Positions 11,848-22,924 of a stretch of DNA of 64,000 nt are shown in pieces. Made by a program: the position numbers and the translations under genes. The DNA is from Papiliotrema nemorosa. Its lineage: Eukaryota; Basidiomycota; Tremellomycetes; Tremellales; Rhynchogastremaceae. The DNA is taken from assembly GCA_032158125.1 (NCBI GenBank), contig JASKOT010000038.1:62001-126000 (forward strand), given 5' to 3'. Position 1 is the first letter of the stretch. Every line of letters begins with the position of its first letter. A model generated the notes under the pieces. That model did not search any database. It was not told where the DNA came from and worked only from the letters and a program-made list of their open reading frames with translations.

Positions 11848-13332
11848 TCAACCACGCCATGTGTGCATAGTATGATCGTAGAATGAGCAAGTAGCGATCA
11901 AGTTCTTGCCATTTTCCATGGGCAGTCTGGACCAATCTGCCCCATAGGCCAAACTGTCATGCCCGTCAAAACGGGTCACAATGTCACATCCAGTCTCGTC
12001 GTCTGTGATCCGCGCACCACTCATATTCGAGACGACCTCCGAGTCAAGTTTGACAACCTTGAACCCGTCGTGCATACACGCAATAAGCATCTCGTCAGAC
12101 CTCGAAGGGTCCGGGTGGAATCTTGCACGCCAAATGCCCCCGCCTAGTGGGATTGTACGCAGCGGTCGGAGGGGCGATCTCGCGTCGAAAAGCCTTAACG
12201 ATTCGTCGTAGCTATAATCAGATTCGACTTGTCAAGTACAATAACTCACCTTCCGACAGCTAAGAGGTGCTCGGTATATGGAGAAGACGTGATCGTCGTT
12301 ACTCCAGCTTCGAATTGTTTGTTGGTCAGGCTCGGCATGGACGTATCCCTCACATCCCATCGTTTCAACTTGAGGTCGTCTCCGCCTGTATGTCAGCATG
12401 GGAAAGCCCCCGCCCATTCATTATATCGTCCCTCTGAGTACAGAGTTTAGTCGAATGTTCCCGAAAGAGAGGTAAAGAGGTGACATACCGGACCAAACGG
12501 TGTTTACATCCCAGTTGTCCCATGTAGCGCACCACGGTTCAAAATCATGTGCATGCCAGGACTGCGTAATCGCATACTCGCCCGTGGAGCTAGGCGAGAG
12601 GTGCGCGAGGGATCCATTTGATAGTGAAGTGATGATGCTTGGTTGTATTGTTCTGGCGTCAATGCCGTCCCGACAAGTAGGATACGGTATTCACGAATGT
12701 AGGCGATGAGAAAAGTCTAGCGAGAGACACAGGGTCGTACCCTCATCTACGTCTATAGTCTGAGATTGGCTCAGTCGTCTCTGCTACATCAGAGCACCGT
12801 CGCACCTTCGTCTCACTTACGGTCTCCAGGTTCAAGGTGTAGACTGTCAAATGTCCCTTGGCGTCCGCTACGACCACTGTTGGACATCCACCGGACCCAA
12901 CATGAGGAGACCACTTGGCATCTAGAATAGCAGGTGTATCTATCCTCTGAATTTCTCTCCTGACCTTCAGCGAGGACCGTATCGAGACTCACGCTTTGCC
13001 CGAGGTGGGATCTACCTGGAAGAGCAATACCCTTCCAGTCCTCTGGGTCTGCTTCGGCCCCGAGCTCTCTGGAATAGCCTCGTCCTCATCTGACCCGTTT
13101 AGCCCGTTTAGCCCTTCGCCAGCTTCTGAGATATTGCCAGCTTGCGTGGTGGTTGGCTCCAAGACTTGATACGTCCCACAGATGAACAAATCCTGAAACG
13201 GTTCAAAAGGACACCATTCTATACAATCCGCAGAGTACTCCGTGTCCACCTTGTCGAGTGATTGGGCTATAGAGTCAGCTTCAGGTCTGGAGGATGATAC
13301 CCATCGGCAGGCTTTCCGTACCTACCTTGCAT
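11848..13332 (-). CDS. DPH7: Diphthine methyltransferase/methylesterase, WD40 protein
   Basis: Acts in diphthamide synthesis on elongation factor 2, removing the methyl ester from methylated diphthine before the final amidation. The start exon is tiny (codes MQ plus one base) and joins to QSLDKVDTEYSADCIEWCP, the typical DPH7 opening. Later exons give GGDDLKLKRWDVR, the GGGIWR motif, SLAYGADWSRL and the terminal LIATCSFYDHTMHTW, all characteristic WD40 blades of this family. An acidic insert (about residues 45-75) separates the first blades. At least six short introns are present. The gene is divergent from MDE1 across about 190 bp. An upstream in-frame ATG at about 13455 would add 41 residues not seen in relatives, so I chose the shorter start. 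Confidence 0.88.
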
Positions 13333-13523
13333 GAATACGGTCGCCTGGGGTTGCTGAACAGCTCTGAACGACAAGATGAATTCGGTGGTGCCTGAAAGTG
13401 ATTTTGTGCTTTCAACATTTTGAGACAACACCTCGATCCGACCTTTGACTTTCACTGAACCGCACCCAGCTATCCATCTCGGACAGCCACCCGAGCCAAT
13501 CTCTAATCTCTGGAAACACCATC

Positions 13524-14666
13524 ATGTCGGCTTCAATCTCATCTACACTGCCTGAACTCGCCGGGTCGCAGCTTGAACAAGAGGTATATAACTTTCGGAC
13601 ACAGACAGAACGTGCGCTGATCATTAGGGCTCAAGTTCGAACAGCACAATCGACCCGGAAAGCCTCGTCAAGAGCGATGATCCGGAACATGTTTGTCTAT
13701 CTGGATATCCGATCAGGAAGCTCGCTGATGATAGCCTGCTAACCTCATCCCTGAGCTATGTCGCGGATTCTACAGTGCGTCTCAACCCGACCGAACTGAA
13801 GACTGTGAGTCTGGTGCTAATGCCCAGAACTCGGTTGGGTCACAGGTACAGGAGGAGGGATCAGTATCCGTAAAGAGTCAGCGTCCGCGCTATGCTCTTG
13901 TATCCTCAAGCTGATATATAGTGAATACGTCTACTTGGCTCCGTCGGGTGTGCAGAAAGAACGAATCTTGCCGGAACACATCTTCGTGCTTCCCTTTGCT
14001 CAGTCCTCTATCCCTAAATCCGGCTCAAAGAGGGATTTCATCAGAATACCCTCGAAGAAGGTGAGCCAACAGGAGAGCACACTATGAATACGAAAGCTTA
14101 CCGTCAGGGATTGAAAGAGTCGGCTTGTACGCCATTATTCTGGAATGCCTTCACGATGCGAAATGCCGGAGCCTGCATCCATACCCACTCTCAACACGCG
14201 GGTAAGTCACCGGATCTCTATAATTCTCTATCCTGCTAACCTTCGCCTAGTCCTTCTAACGCTACTACTCCCCCGCGACGCCGAGGTCTTCAGGATCTCC
14301 CACCAAGAAATGATCAAAGGCGTCCGATTAGGCGGTAACGGTTCAACTCTTAAATTCTATGAAACGCTCGAGGTCCCCATCATTGAGAACACGGCGGACG
14401 AGGAAGACTTGACAGATGGCATGGCGGCCGCTATGGAAAAGTACCCGAATGCCGCGGCTATCTTAGTCAGGCGTCATGGAGTTTACGTATGGGGTGAGTC
14501 GGCAGCGAAGGGAAGAAGGGCGATGTGGTGGAGTGTCAAGGACTGCAGCTGATATTCAGGTAATGATTGGGCGTCGGCCAAGACGCAGTCTGAATGTCTG
14601 GACTATCTCTTCGAGATGGCCACGAAGATGTTGCAGAACAACATCCCCCTCGTTGGCGATGTCTAG
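13524..14666 (+). CDS. MDE1: Methylthioribulose-1-phosphate dehydratase
   Basis: Dehydrates methylthioribulose-1-phosphate in the cytosolic methionine salvage pathway, which recycles methylthioadenosine from polyamine synthesis. It belongs to the class II aldolase/adducin fold. Hand splicing gives a continuous protein: a Ser-rich N-terminus, then [29 protein letters not shown] across three introns, [14 protein letters not shown], the zinc-ligand pair in [33 protein letters not shown] with a third histidine, and a C-terminus [10 protein letters not shown]. The stop is TAG at 14664-14666. At least seven introns of about 45-60 nt occur. It shares a divergent promoter with DPH7. Confidence 0.93.
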
Positions 14667-15151
14667 AGCGTAACCGCTGCAGGGTAGAGTTTCGAGTCTT
14701 GTCAGTATCTGCATGTGCCATGGAGTATCGGGTATCTTCCGGCGTTCATTCAAGAGGCTACTGGGTTGACAGCTCTCGCAAGCTCACTAAATCTTCGAAT
14801 GGCTTCGGTGTCATATCGACCGAGGGAATACTGATGTCACTATCTGTACTCCCTGCCGACTAAAGCGCGTTGATCGCTCACATTCAGCCTGGTGTCTGGC
14901 GAAAGAATGTGGCAGACGACTGTCGAAATGACGTGAAAGCTCCTAGCTCTCAGGCTGATCTCATCCTTTGTTCCCCTGATCACAAAGGGCGGACCATTCT
15001 CTGACTCGAATATACCTTCCCCATCGCTTTGTCGACAGAAATTGGGAGGACTGGTAGATTTTACCCTCATCTTGGACTATATTCCCCCTTACCAGCCAAT
15101 ACTCCCCAAAAACCCTACTAAACCGCCTAGTACAGATCCAATCAGACCAAA
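14667..15151. other. Intergenic between MDE1 and the 15.2-kb gene
   Basis: Short open frames only, with no coherent protein. The last 100 bases are C/T-rich, as expected of a leader for the downstream gene. Confidence 0.45.
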
Positions 15152-15979
15152 ATGACCTCCTTGACAGCTCAACATCCCTCACCATTACTCCCAAAGCAAG
15201 TGAAGACTACCTCGACGCAAGAACCACCCCTTCAACCCCGCCTCTCATCCCCTATCTCTCCTACGACCCGCCGACCTACCCAGACCCCTTCTTCCGCTCA
15301 CCCGATCGCCCCACAACCGCCTTATGGGGGCAACTCCCTCGCACTGGGCTTTGGCGGCATTCGACCTCCCCAAAATACCCCAGCGGAGAATCTGGTCCCT
15401 ATATCCGCGTCCAGAATCCAAGGTGCACGGAGACTTATAGGCGGAGCAGGAAAGGGCGGGACAGTAGGAGGAAGAGGGAGTCTCAGTCATCCTATTACGC
15501 CCGGGAACACCCCTAGCAGTCTAGAGAGGATCACCAGGCGGATCGCGGGTAATCTGTTGATCAACGAAGAGGCGAAAGAGCCTCAAGGTCATTTGGCGCA
15601 GAATAGGATTGCGCCCAGTTACGAGTGAGTGGCGAGCCCCTTCATTGGCGCATGGCAGTGGGGATCCTGGGATGTCGGGGATGTAGGATGGCTAATCCCA
15701 GACGACGGTTCACAGCGGGTCTAAGCGATCTCAAGTAAGCGCACCTTAAACGTCTCTGGATTTATATGGGATTATGCTGATACCAGTCAAAAACTCCAAC
15801 AAACCGGTCCGAGCCGGTTCCATCCCCCTTCACCCCCTTCACACTCTGCTGCAAGAGGTGCAAGTCCACCAGGAAGTGGGAAAGGAGGAATGGAATGTCA
15901 ATGGCCGCAGAGCTTCGGCAATGTGAGCGACATCGCTTCTTACAGGACTGCTCGCCCCCCGAAGGTCGTGGAGGAGTAG
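15152..15979 (+). CDS. Uncharacterised low-complexity protein, about 230 aa
   Basis: I do not recognise this protein. Exon 1 starts MTSLTAQHPSPLLPKQ and is rich in Pro, Ser and Gly. It holds a Gly-rich patch (RLIGGAGKGGTVGGRG) and a short helical segment (SLERITRRIAGNLLINEEAKE). Two further exons were joined by hand: GTGAGT to TCCCAG gives YERRFTAGLSDL, then GTAAGC to ACCAG gives NQKLQQTGPSRF, ending in TARPPKVVEE. Frames agree across both joins, which supports a real gene. There is no signal peptide or membrane segment. It is probably a disordered regulatory or scaffold protein, but this is only inference from composition. Confidence 0.6.
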
Positions 15980-17339
15980 AAAGGTCGAGGTTTGGCAGTG
16001 CGGCGGCAGTCGGGTACGCGCGCCGTGAAGTGCCCATGACACTGATTTCTTTCCGCTCCGTAGTCTTTCGTTCCTGTCGATCGATGTATTATCATGCTCG
16101 CAGCATGGTCGATTGGGGTATGTGTACCAAAGCTCCATACTTTATCGCTTAACGGCTGCGTATCTATCATAGCATTAGCAGCGCTCGACTATCACTCCTG
16201 CTCGGGGATCTTCTCTGTGAAAATGCGCAGCCGTTCGCGGCAGAATCGGCAGAGGTCTCCTGGTGGGTGTATATCCGGCTATTTGTCCGCATTACCCCTG
16301 GTCACTATGCTCAATGCGTTGACTTCTTGGCACGTGAAACCGCAACGTATAGCAGACACTCGCCAAGATACGGACCGCATGGATCGCATCTAGAACGAAC
16401 ACGAGGTCACACCTCACCTCATGTGAGATAACAAGCATACCACGCTCAACCTCCAATGATCTCTCTAGCAGAGTGGGTCATGTCGAATTTGAATCATGGT
16501 CGACGGGATCAATAAATCGCAGAGATAAGAGATCTGGGTTATTCACCCCTGACCCTTTCGCCACGCCAAGCCATTTAGCAGCGTGCCATCGCGAGATGCA
16601 CAACCATCAATGCCTACTCGAGTACCGTAGATTACGTTTGAAGATTCTTCTTCTCGTCTTGCACGTGTCCGTCACACGTATCAGCTGCTGTGGTTCCCTG
16701 GCACGATGGACCGGTAAGACCGGAATACCCCATTCGGCAAGCTCTTCACTCGATCACTCCATCCTTACGTCCGTGGCTCCATCTCGTATCTGCGCAATAG
16801 GCCTACGTTCCGGCACACGATCATCCGTGCAGGGTGGACCACTCTGCTTATCCCTCTCGCCAAGATTGCACCATGAGGATCATCATGGTGTTTGAGAGAT
16901 ACAGATAGTAGATTTGCACAATCTCGAAGCGAGTCTACGCGTCTCTTGGTACTCGTAGAACCTATGTGGAGCATGAGCCATTTTCCCCGGCGTCTGAGCA
17001 GATGAGCGCAGTTGTCCGTTGGAATCGCACCTCTTGGCGGGGTGTGTACCACATGAAGACCTTTTTTTGGCTTCACCAGGTGGATACATTGCTGAGCGGT
17101 CATTCCTTTTCCTCCCTCGAGTTTCGCGGTATGTGAGCTTTGTTGAAGGTCAGGACGAGCTCGTGTGACAGGGATCGTCTTTCGCTAGAGCTACTTGGCA
17201 GTAGTCTGACCCATGCGAGTCCAATCTGCGATATCTGACACCATCGAGATAAGCTTACACCTCCACCTGCTTGGTGCTCATATAGAAGGGCTCATCTCTC
17301 CAAGCACAACACTCATCACCCGCCTTTGCGTCCACCAAG
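15980..17339 (+). promoter_or_regulatory. Long upstream region of the peptide transporter with GATA and TATA motifs
   Basis: No convincing gene lies in these 1.36 kb. GATAAG motifs are at 16524-16529 and 17248-17253, a CACGTG core occurs near 16663, and TATAGAA at 17281 sits about 60 bp before the transporter ATG. GATA sites are the classic fungal nitrogen-response elements, so nitrogen control of the transporter is a reasonable inference. Short frames on both strands (16473-16895 plus, 16765-17103 minus) show no domain. Confidence 0.45.
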
Positions 17340-19238
17340 ATGCCTGCGAACACTACGGTCGACTTTGAATCTGCACCCTTGCCTCCTAGAGGACTACCGA
17401 CCAACGAGCTGGCCTCGACGGAGAAGCATGATCAGAAGGAGAGTCCGGGCGATGTCGTCGTGTCCTCTGCGACAGACTATGATCTAGGAGAAGGGATGGA
17501 AGGTCAAGAGTTGCCGAGTGAAGAAGTCTTAGCTACTCTTCGAAAAGTTGCCGCTCCATTACCGTCAGTACACCACCCTTCCACCTGCCCCGGACCTATT
17601 TTCTGAACTCCCAGATGGACCGGTTTGGCCATGTGTTTCATTGAATTTGCCGAACGAGCATCCTACTATGGCTCCAAAGGTCCCTTTAACAACTTTATCA
17701 ATCGACCCCTACCCATCGGTGGCAATGGCGCAGGAGCCGTTGCCAAAGGTTCAGCGGGTCTCAACCAATCTGCGGGTGCGCTAGGTCGAGGTTCAGTCAC
17801 TGCTACTGCCCTCGTGCAAATGTTCAACTTTCTCGCATACGTCGTCCCCGTGTTCGGAGGTATCGTATCCGATACCAAATGGGGTCGATTCAAGACGATT
17901 TGTGTAGGTACGGCCGTGGGTGCTATAGCACATATTGTCCTGGTCGTACCTGCCATCCCGTCAGTCATCTCCAACCCCTCTGGATCCCTCGGTTCATTCA
18001 TCATCTCCATCTTGATCCTCGCCTTCGCTGCTGGTTTCATCAAACCTTGCCTTGGTCCCTTACTATGCGACCAGTCGCCCGTCAAGAAACCCACGCTCAA
18101 GATGCTGCCGAGTGGAGAGACGGTTATTCTCGATCCGACTACGACCATCCAGCGATACTTGCTCGTTTTTTACTGGTGCATCAACGTCGGAGCCTTCTTC
18201 GCCATTGCCACGACCTACTCTGCTCGTTTGGTCGGATTCTGGCTCGCTTTCCTCTTACCAGGTGTCATCTACATGCTCATGCCCGTCGTGCTCGTATTAG
18301 CTTCGAAGAAACTCTACAAGGCTCCACCCCAAGGTTCAGTCTTGATTGAAACGGGTAAAGTCTTCCGATGTGTGCTGAAAGATGGAGGATGGGCACGAAT
18401 GTGGAAAGGCGGCGACGAATTTTGGGATCGAGCAAAACCATCTTGTATCGCCGCTAGGGAAGGTTCGGTCGATTTGGAAAAGATCTACTGGGACGATAAA
18501 TTTGTCGATGAAGTTCGACAGACCATGTCGGCCTGTGCGGTATTCGCCTTGATCCCCATCTTCTCGCTATCCGATGGAGGTATCGGAAACTCTGCCAATT
18601 CCATGTCGGGAGCCATGACTCTTAACGGTGTCCCCAACGATCTCATTGACAATTTCAACCCTCTTGCCATTATCGCCTTCGCTCCGATCCTCAACTGGGG
18701 TCTATACCCGTTGTTCGCCCGAATGGGTAGACCCATCAAACCGATGACTCGAATGTGTATCGGGTTCCTCTTGGGTACAGTGTCATGTATCACCGCTGCC
18801 ATTGTCCAATGGCGAGTCTACAAAACGTCGCCCTGTGGATACGCCGCATCGACCTGTGACTCTGTTTCACCCGTGTCCATCTGGTGGCAGATCCCCATCA
18901 TCATGGTACCTGCAGTTGGAGAGCTATTCGTCAATGTCACCTCTTACGAGCTCGCCTACACTCGATCTCCCGCACGAATGAAGGCTCTCGTCTACGCTTT
19001 GGCCCTCTTCAACACTGCCATTGCTTCCGCCATCTCGCTCGCATGTTCCAATGCCATTCAGGACCCTTACCTCATTTGGCCCTGGGTAGCGCTCGCAGTC
19101 GCTTCTTTCATCTGCGCTTTCGTCTTCCCCACCTACTTCCGACACCTCAACAAGCCCATGGAGGAGTTTGCCGACAAGGATCGAATGGAGGGTCTGGAAC
19201 AACCCTTGGCGCAGCTCGAGAAGTCGCGTCAGGCGTAG
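17340..19238 (+). CDS. PTR2: Proton-coupled oligopeptide transporter (POT/PTR2 family)
   Basis: Imports di- and tripeptides with protons across the plasma membrane. There are two exons, 17340..17563 and 17615..19238, giving 615 aa in frame. After an acidic cytosolic N-terminus of about 75 residues, the POT signature CFIEFAERASYYG straddles TM1, followed by VTATALVQMFNFLAYVVPVFGGIVSDTKWGR (split here by domain, TM2 and loop). FIKPCLGPLLCDQ follows, then the FYWCINVGAFF motif, and a C-terminal half of about six further helices including IPIIMVPAVGELFVNVTSYE. The length and motif order are normal for fungal PTR2. It ends close to the convergent Na+/H+ antiporter. The subfamily substrate range cannot be fixed from sequence. 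Confidence 0.93.
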
Positions 19239-19364
19239 ATGGTTCGGGTGTCGAGAAGCTGCTTGAGTCGTTGACTAGTATCATGACTTTGACGAGCGAT
19301 GGGAATGATGAGCGATCTGTGAAGCCTTGGAATGGCACAAAAATAGTATATACATAGTATGCAA

Positions 19365-21403
19365 CTACCCCTTGATTCTTCTAATTGATACATCACCTGA
19401 TCTTCAGCTGCAAACTCATCGTAACACTTACCTTCCTCATCACAAATGAGCAAATTCGAACCTTCCACAAACACGGTCACTCTGCCTCTTCCCCAATCAT
19501 CCAGACCCGAGCCTTTACCTATCAGTTGGTTCGCTTGCCTCGAGTCTAGCGATTCTTCGTCCCCGATGTCTCCCTTGAGTATGCGTTCAAGCTCCTCTCG
19601 AGTAATAGGTTCTCCTTCGTCACCGCCTACGCGATCGAGTAGAGGTGACCTCTCGTCATCGGCTTGAGACTCGGTCGTGTCGGTCACGAGGAAGCGAGGA
19701 TGGAATGATGGATGAACAGATGAGCCCAGTGCGAATAGGGGTACGGTGGTACCTTGTATCAGCAAGCGGTCGTGGCGCGCAGCTCACCGTGGACAAGAGT
19801 GCTGAGGAAGACAACCCAAGCGACAATAGAGTATAGCTCCTGCTTGATGAAAGTGTCAGGCTCGGCCCTCTCAGCTGATGTTCAGCAGCTTCTGGATGTG
19901 TAAAGAATACGTACCAGACTTGAGGGCATAGTATAGTGCTCCCACCCCCATAGGTCCAAACCAACCTACAAAACACGCCTCGCGAAACGATCGGATCTCC
20001 GGAACAAACCTCTGCAAAGCCAGGACGGACGGTAATCGTCTAATGAGGATGACGCCGACTCCGAACAAGGCCAATTTGGGCAAACTGACCAGACTATTGT
20101 CCGTGTTGCGCCATTCATCCCATGGTAGAGCGGTACCGAAAGTCGTGAAAACAGCAACGTCAAGCAGAGCATCGATACCTTCTGAAAAATGGGAATGTAG
20201 GTCCTGTGTGTCAGCAGTGCCCTTTCGCGCTCTTCTTACGTCTTCGTGCAGATGTCCATTCCAGTTCATGGCAGTCCCGCAGAAATAGCATGCCAATAGC
20301 TCATTCGAATACAATAGGTTGAACTGTCTTCAGCGTTAGCGAGGCGGGCAACTTACCAGTCCCGTCGTGAAGATTGCGAGGGCAATGGTCCACACCAATC
20401 TACTCTCCTTGTCTATCCAATGCCGTCTACTAGCCGCATCCCAGCATAATCTCGCAATGGTCCCCAAGGCGAATCCTCCTACCATGCCGAGCAGCGTCTC
20501 CCTCAGTATGGTATTGAGAAAGTATTCCTTGGCGGGCGAATGAGCAGTAAAGATGAGTAAGGGGATCATGAGGTATGGCGTTGCGGCGCCATCATTGATG
20601 CCTGATTCGCACTGCTGTGAGTGATGATCACAGTACCAGACTCACCAAGAGCAAGTCTCGTATGAAAGGCGGAACGTGTCGTTCTGCAAATGTACCCTTG
20701 ACGACTGAAGCAGCGAGCACGGGGTCCGTAGGACTAGTCATCAGCTGTAGTCCGGACCGTGAGGCGAGACTTACCCTAGGCATCCTCCAACTACAAATGC
20801 CTCTAGCCAAGATAGCGATGGGAAGATACTGCCGTTAGTCTCTCCTCCGAGATATGCACGTACGCCTTGGCTAGTAACCCTGAAATGATCATCGAAGACA
20901 ACATTATAGGTCCGAGAAGCGTCAACAAGCTCTTGGTCATCCTCGGCTTGATGATGAGCTTGCTAGGTAGCGTCACGCCGGACGACAAGACCTGTACGCC
21001 TAGGACAATCCTTGTGAACTGTTTGGCCTCAGCACTCTATAATCAAGGTTCCCTCAGAGTCTCTGTTGCTCACCCATAATAAAGTATCCTTCGCATCGTC
21101 TGGTTCGGACGCGTTCTCCCAGCTTCCCGGGAGGATGAACAATACCCTGTTAAATCAATACCGTCCATTCGGTCCAATCGGTGCAGCTCACTTTAGTCCT
21201 CGAGGCCCTAGTGCAATACCGCAAGCGAGAGCGAGTGGAGCGGTAGTCAGGAAGAATCGACCTCGAATGACGAACGATGTGAGGCCAAAGATGAGGAGAA
21301 AGGCGCCGAAAGTCAGGAGGAGCAGAGATCTGCCCAGATCAGCAAGCTGGTCATGTTCACGAAGCGCCGCTCACACCCGCTGCTCCTCGTCCAAGTCTAG
21401 CAT
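19365..21403 (-). CDS. Na+/H+ antiporter, fungal Nha1/Sod2 type
   Basis: Exchanges cytosolic Na+ or K+ for protons, probably at the plasma membrane. Exons on the minus strand give an N-terminus MLDLDEEQRV joined to TFGAFLLIFGLTSFVIRGRF. They continue with TLLGPIMLSSMIISGLLAK, the ion-site motif TDPVLAASVVKG, FAERHVPPFIRDLLL, TAMNWNGHLHED, and WFGPMGVGALYYALKSG, which is typical of this fungal family. The tail is acidic and short (ERSPLLDRVGGDEGE, then RGRVTVFVEGSNLLICDEEG). The final join is uncertain. A 35-nt intron gives a stop at 19365; if that intron is retained the frame runs to 19229 and overlaps PTR2 by 10 bp. The start is also uncertain, because an in-frame ATG about 60 nt upstream exists. 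Around ten introns. Confidence 0.85.
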
Positions 21404-21818
21404 GTTATCGTTGAGGATTTGAGGATGAGGAAGTGAACGTATGCAATGCTGCTCTTCCACATGCATCCATGTTGATACGATGCAAGTGTGGATTTTGCCC
21501 CGGGTGATGACGATGAGACTAACTACGATGCCGTTGCCGGCTGAAACGATCCCTACGCGGGTGGCACTCTGCTCCAGGTGCCAATTCTCTTCGACCGCAG
21601 ATCTCGGTGAGGGCTTTGCACCGAGATCGCGGATCGGGTAGTGATCCACGAGACGGGAGACGGATACTATGTTGCATATCTCTCCACTATCTATCCTATC
21701 AATTCATTCAGCCAGAACCGTCCGCCTTACTCGACACGGCATCCGATCTCTCAAGTTGTGAAGAGCACTGATATAAGTGACGCGTAATGCAAATGTCTCC
21801 GCTCACCTCTGTGCATAG

Positions 21819-22166
21819 CTACACCAAGTAAGAAGGATTATCCTCTGTGCCATCTACTCGTTTCGCGTAGTACAGACCACCGTCACCGGTCGTTGAGCAA
21901 GACGCACACTTGACGCGGCGTGTGGAAACTGCAGAAAGGTCGTAGTAGTGGGAGTCATACCCGTCCTCCAGATGCATCGGGATCCCGCTGCTTCTCTGAG
22001 ACTCGACTTTCGAGGAGATATCGGTCGCGTTTCTGGACGCTACAGACAGAGCATGTTCGACCTGCATATCTTGTTGTGATTCTCGACGTTTTCTCTCCCT
22101 TGTGGTGTTGAGATACTCAAAGAGATCTTCATCTGACACGCTCTTCAGGTGCTGGCTGTTGTCCAT
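21819..22166 (-). CDS. Small unknown protein, possible member of the Cys-pair family
   Basis: An intronless frame of 115 codons starting at the first true ATG (MDNSQHLKSVSDEDL). It is charged, has no signal peptide or membrane helix, and ends with a Cys pair (KCASC) followed about 15 residues later by a Glu-Asp (GTED) and a short tail. The same layout, CxxC then a basic/tyrosine stretch then ED, ends the two upstream genes on the same strand. The likeness to them is weak here, so family membership is tentative. I do not know its function. It could also be a decayed copy. Confidence 0.5.
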   Translation of the reverse strand: MDNSQHLKSVSDEDLFEYLNTTRERKRRESQQDMQVEHALSVASRNATDISSKVESQRSSGIPMHLEDGYDSHYYDLSAVSTRRVKCASCSTTGDGGLYYAKRVDGTEDNPSYLV

Positions 22167-22924
22167 GTCTGAGATACTTGTAGGTGACTTGAGAGGCAAC
22201 GGGGTGAGTTTCGTGTGTGCCGTGATAAATGGGTAGAGTCAGCCTGGCAGTGAGTTTTGTAAGTTCGGCTATTCGGCTGTTGTCTTGACTGATCGGTGAT
22301 GTTGGGGAAGGGATTTTGGGATTATCCTCACCTTACGTCTTATACATACTGGCAAGAAGACTTGGCGGTCAATAGTTCACCAATCCCGAAGGTCGATTTC
22401 CAATCCCGAAAACGATGAGGGTTTGATTGACAAAAGATTGATGACCGTCAAACCCGAAGGTCATTCCTTAGCGGAGTCTCGAGGAGAAGTTCGTACGAAA
22501 CAGACCAATGTCCGCCTCTCTTATGGTCGATCAAAGCTCAGTGAAACGAACGGAGCTGCTGACTCTTACATCGCCTCCTCACTCATTTAGTGTTGTGATC
22601 ACTCGATCGAAAGACATCCTCTTTCAGAAAGGAGAGGAGCAGTGGCGGAGCCCGGGATGATACATGTAGATATATCACCCTCCTGTATATTTCCTCTTCC
22701 ACCATGTCTGACACATTCTCCGCGAATCCCTGTATCGGGCTCTATTCTATCGAGATGCCATCAACTTAATCTATCTGCTTCGCAGATCCAAGTGTCTTCA
22801 GTCTCCACGCAGTGTGCCATGTAATGTCCTGGGTCGAGCACTCTGCTCGAGAGCTCGAAGAGACATCGGCCAAGATCTGATATTATTCTCAACCTCGATC
22901 TGGTAATAGCTTGCGCACTGTAAA
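22167..22924. other. Intergenic region with repeated CCCGAA motif
   Basis: Separates the first and second genes of the minus-strand unknown family. No coherent gene was found. It contains three near-identical copies of a CAAWCCCGAA motif, listed separately. Confidence 0.45.
22381..22465. repeat. Three imperfect copies of CAATCCCGAAGGTC
   Basis: Copies begin at about 22381 (CAATCCCGAAGGTC), 22401 (CAATCCCGAAAACG) and 22449 (CAAACCCGAAGGTC). All are in the same orientation, 200-300 bp upstream of the small gene that starts at 22166. The spacing and position suggest binding sites for a transcription factor, but no known factor is implied. Confidence 0.5.

Noticed and set aside
15245..15490. Minus-strand frame opposite the low-complexity gene
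   Set aside because: Opposite-strand shadow of a Pro/Ser-rich exon whose plus-strand frame joins cleanly across two introns.
16473..16895. 140-codon plus-strand frame upstream of PTR2
   Set aside because: No recognisable protein pattern, and overlapping minus-strand frames are equally open; more likely regulatory DNA.
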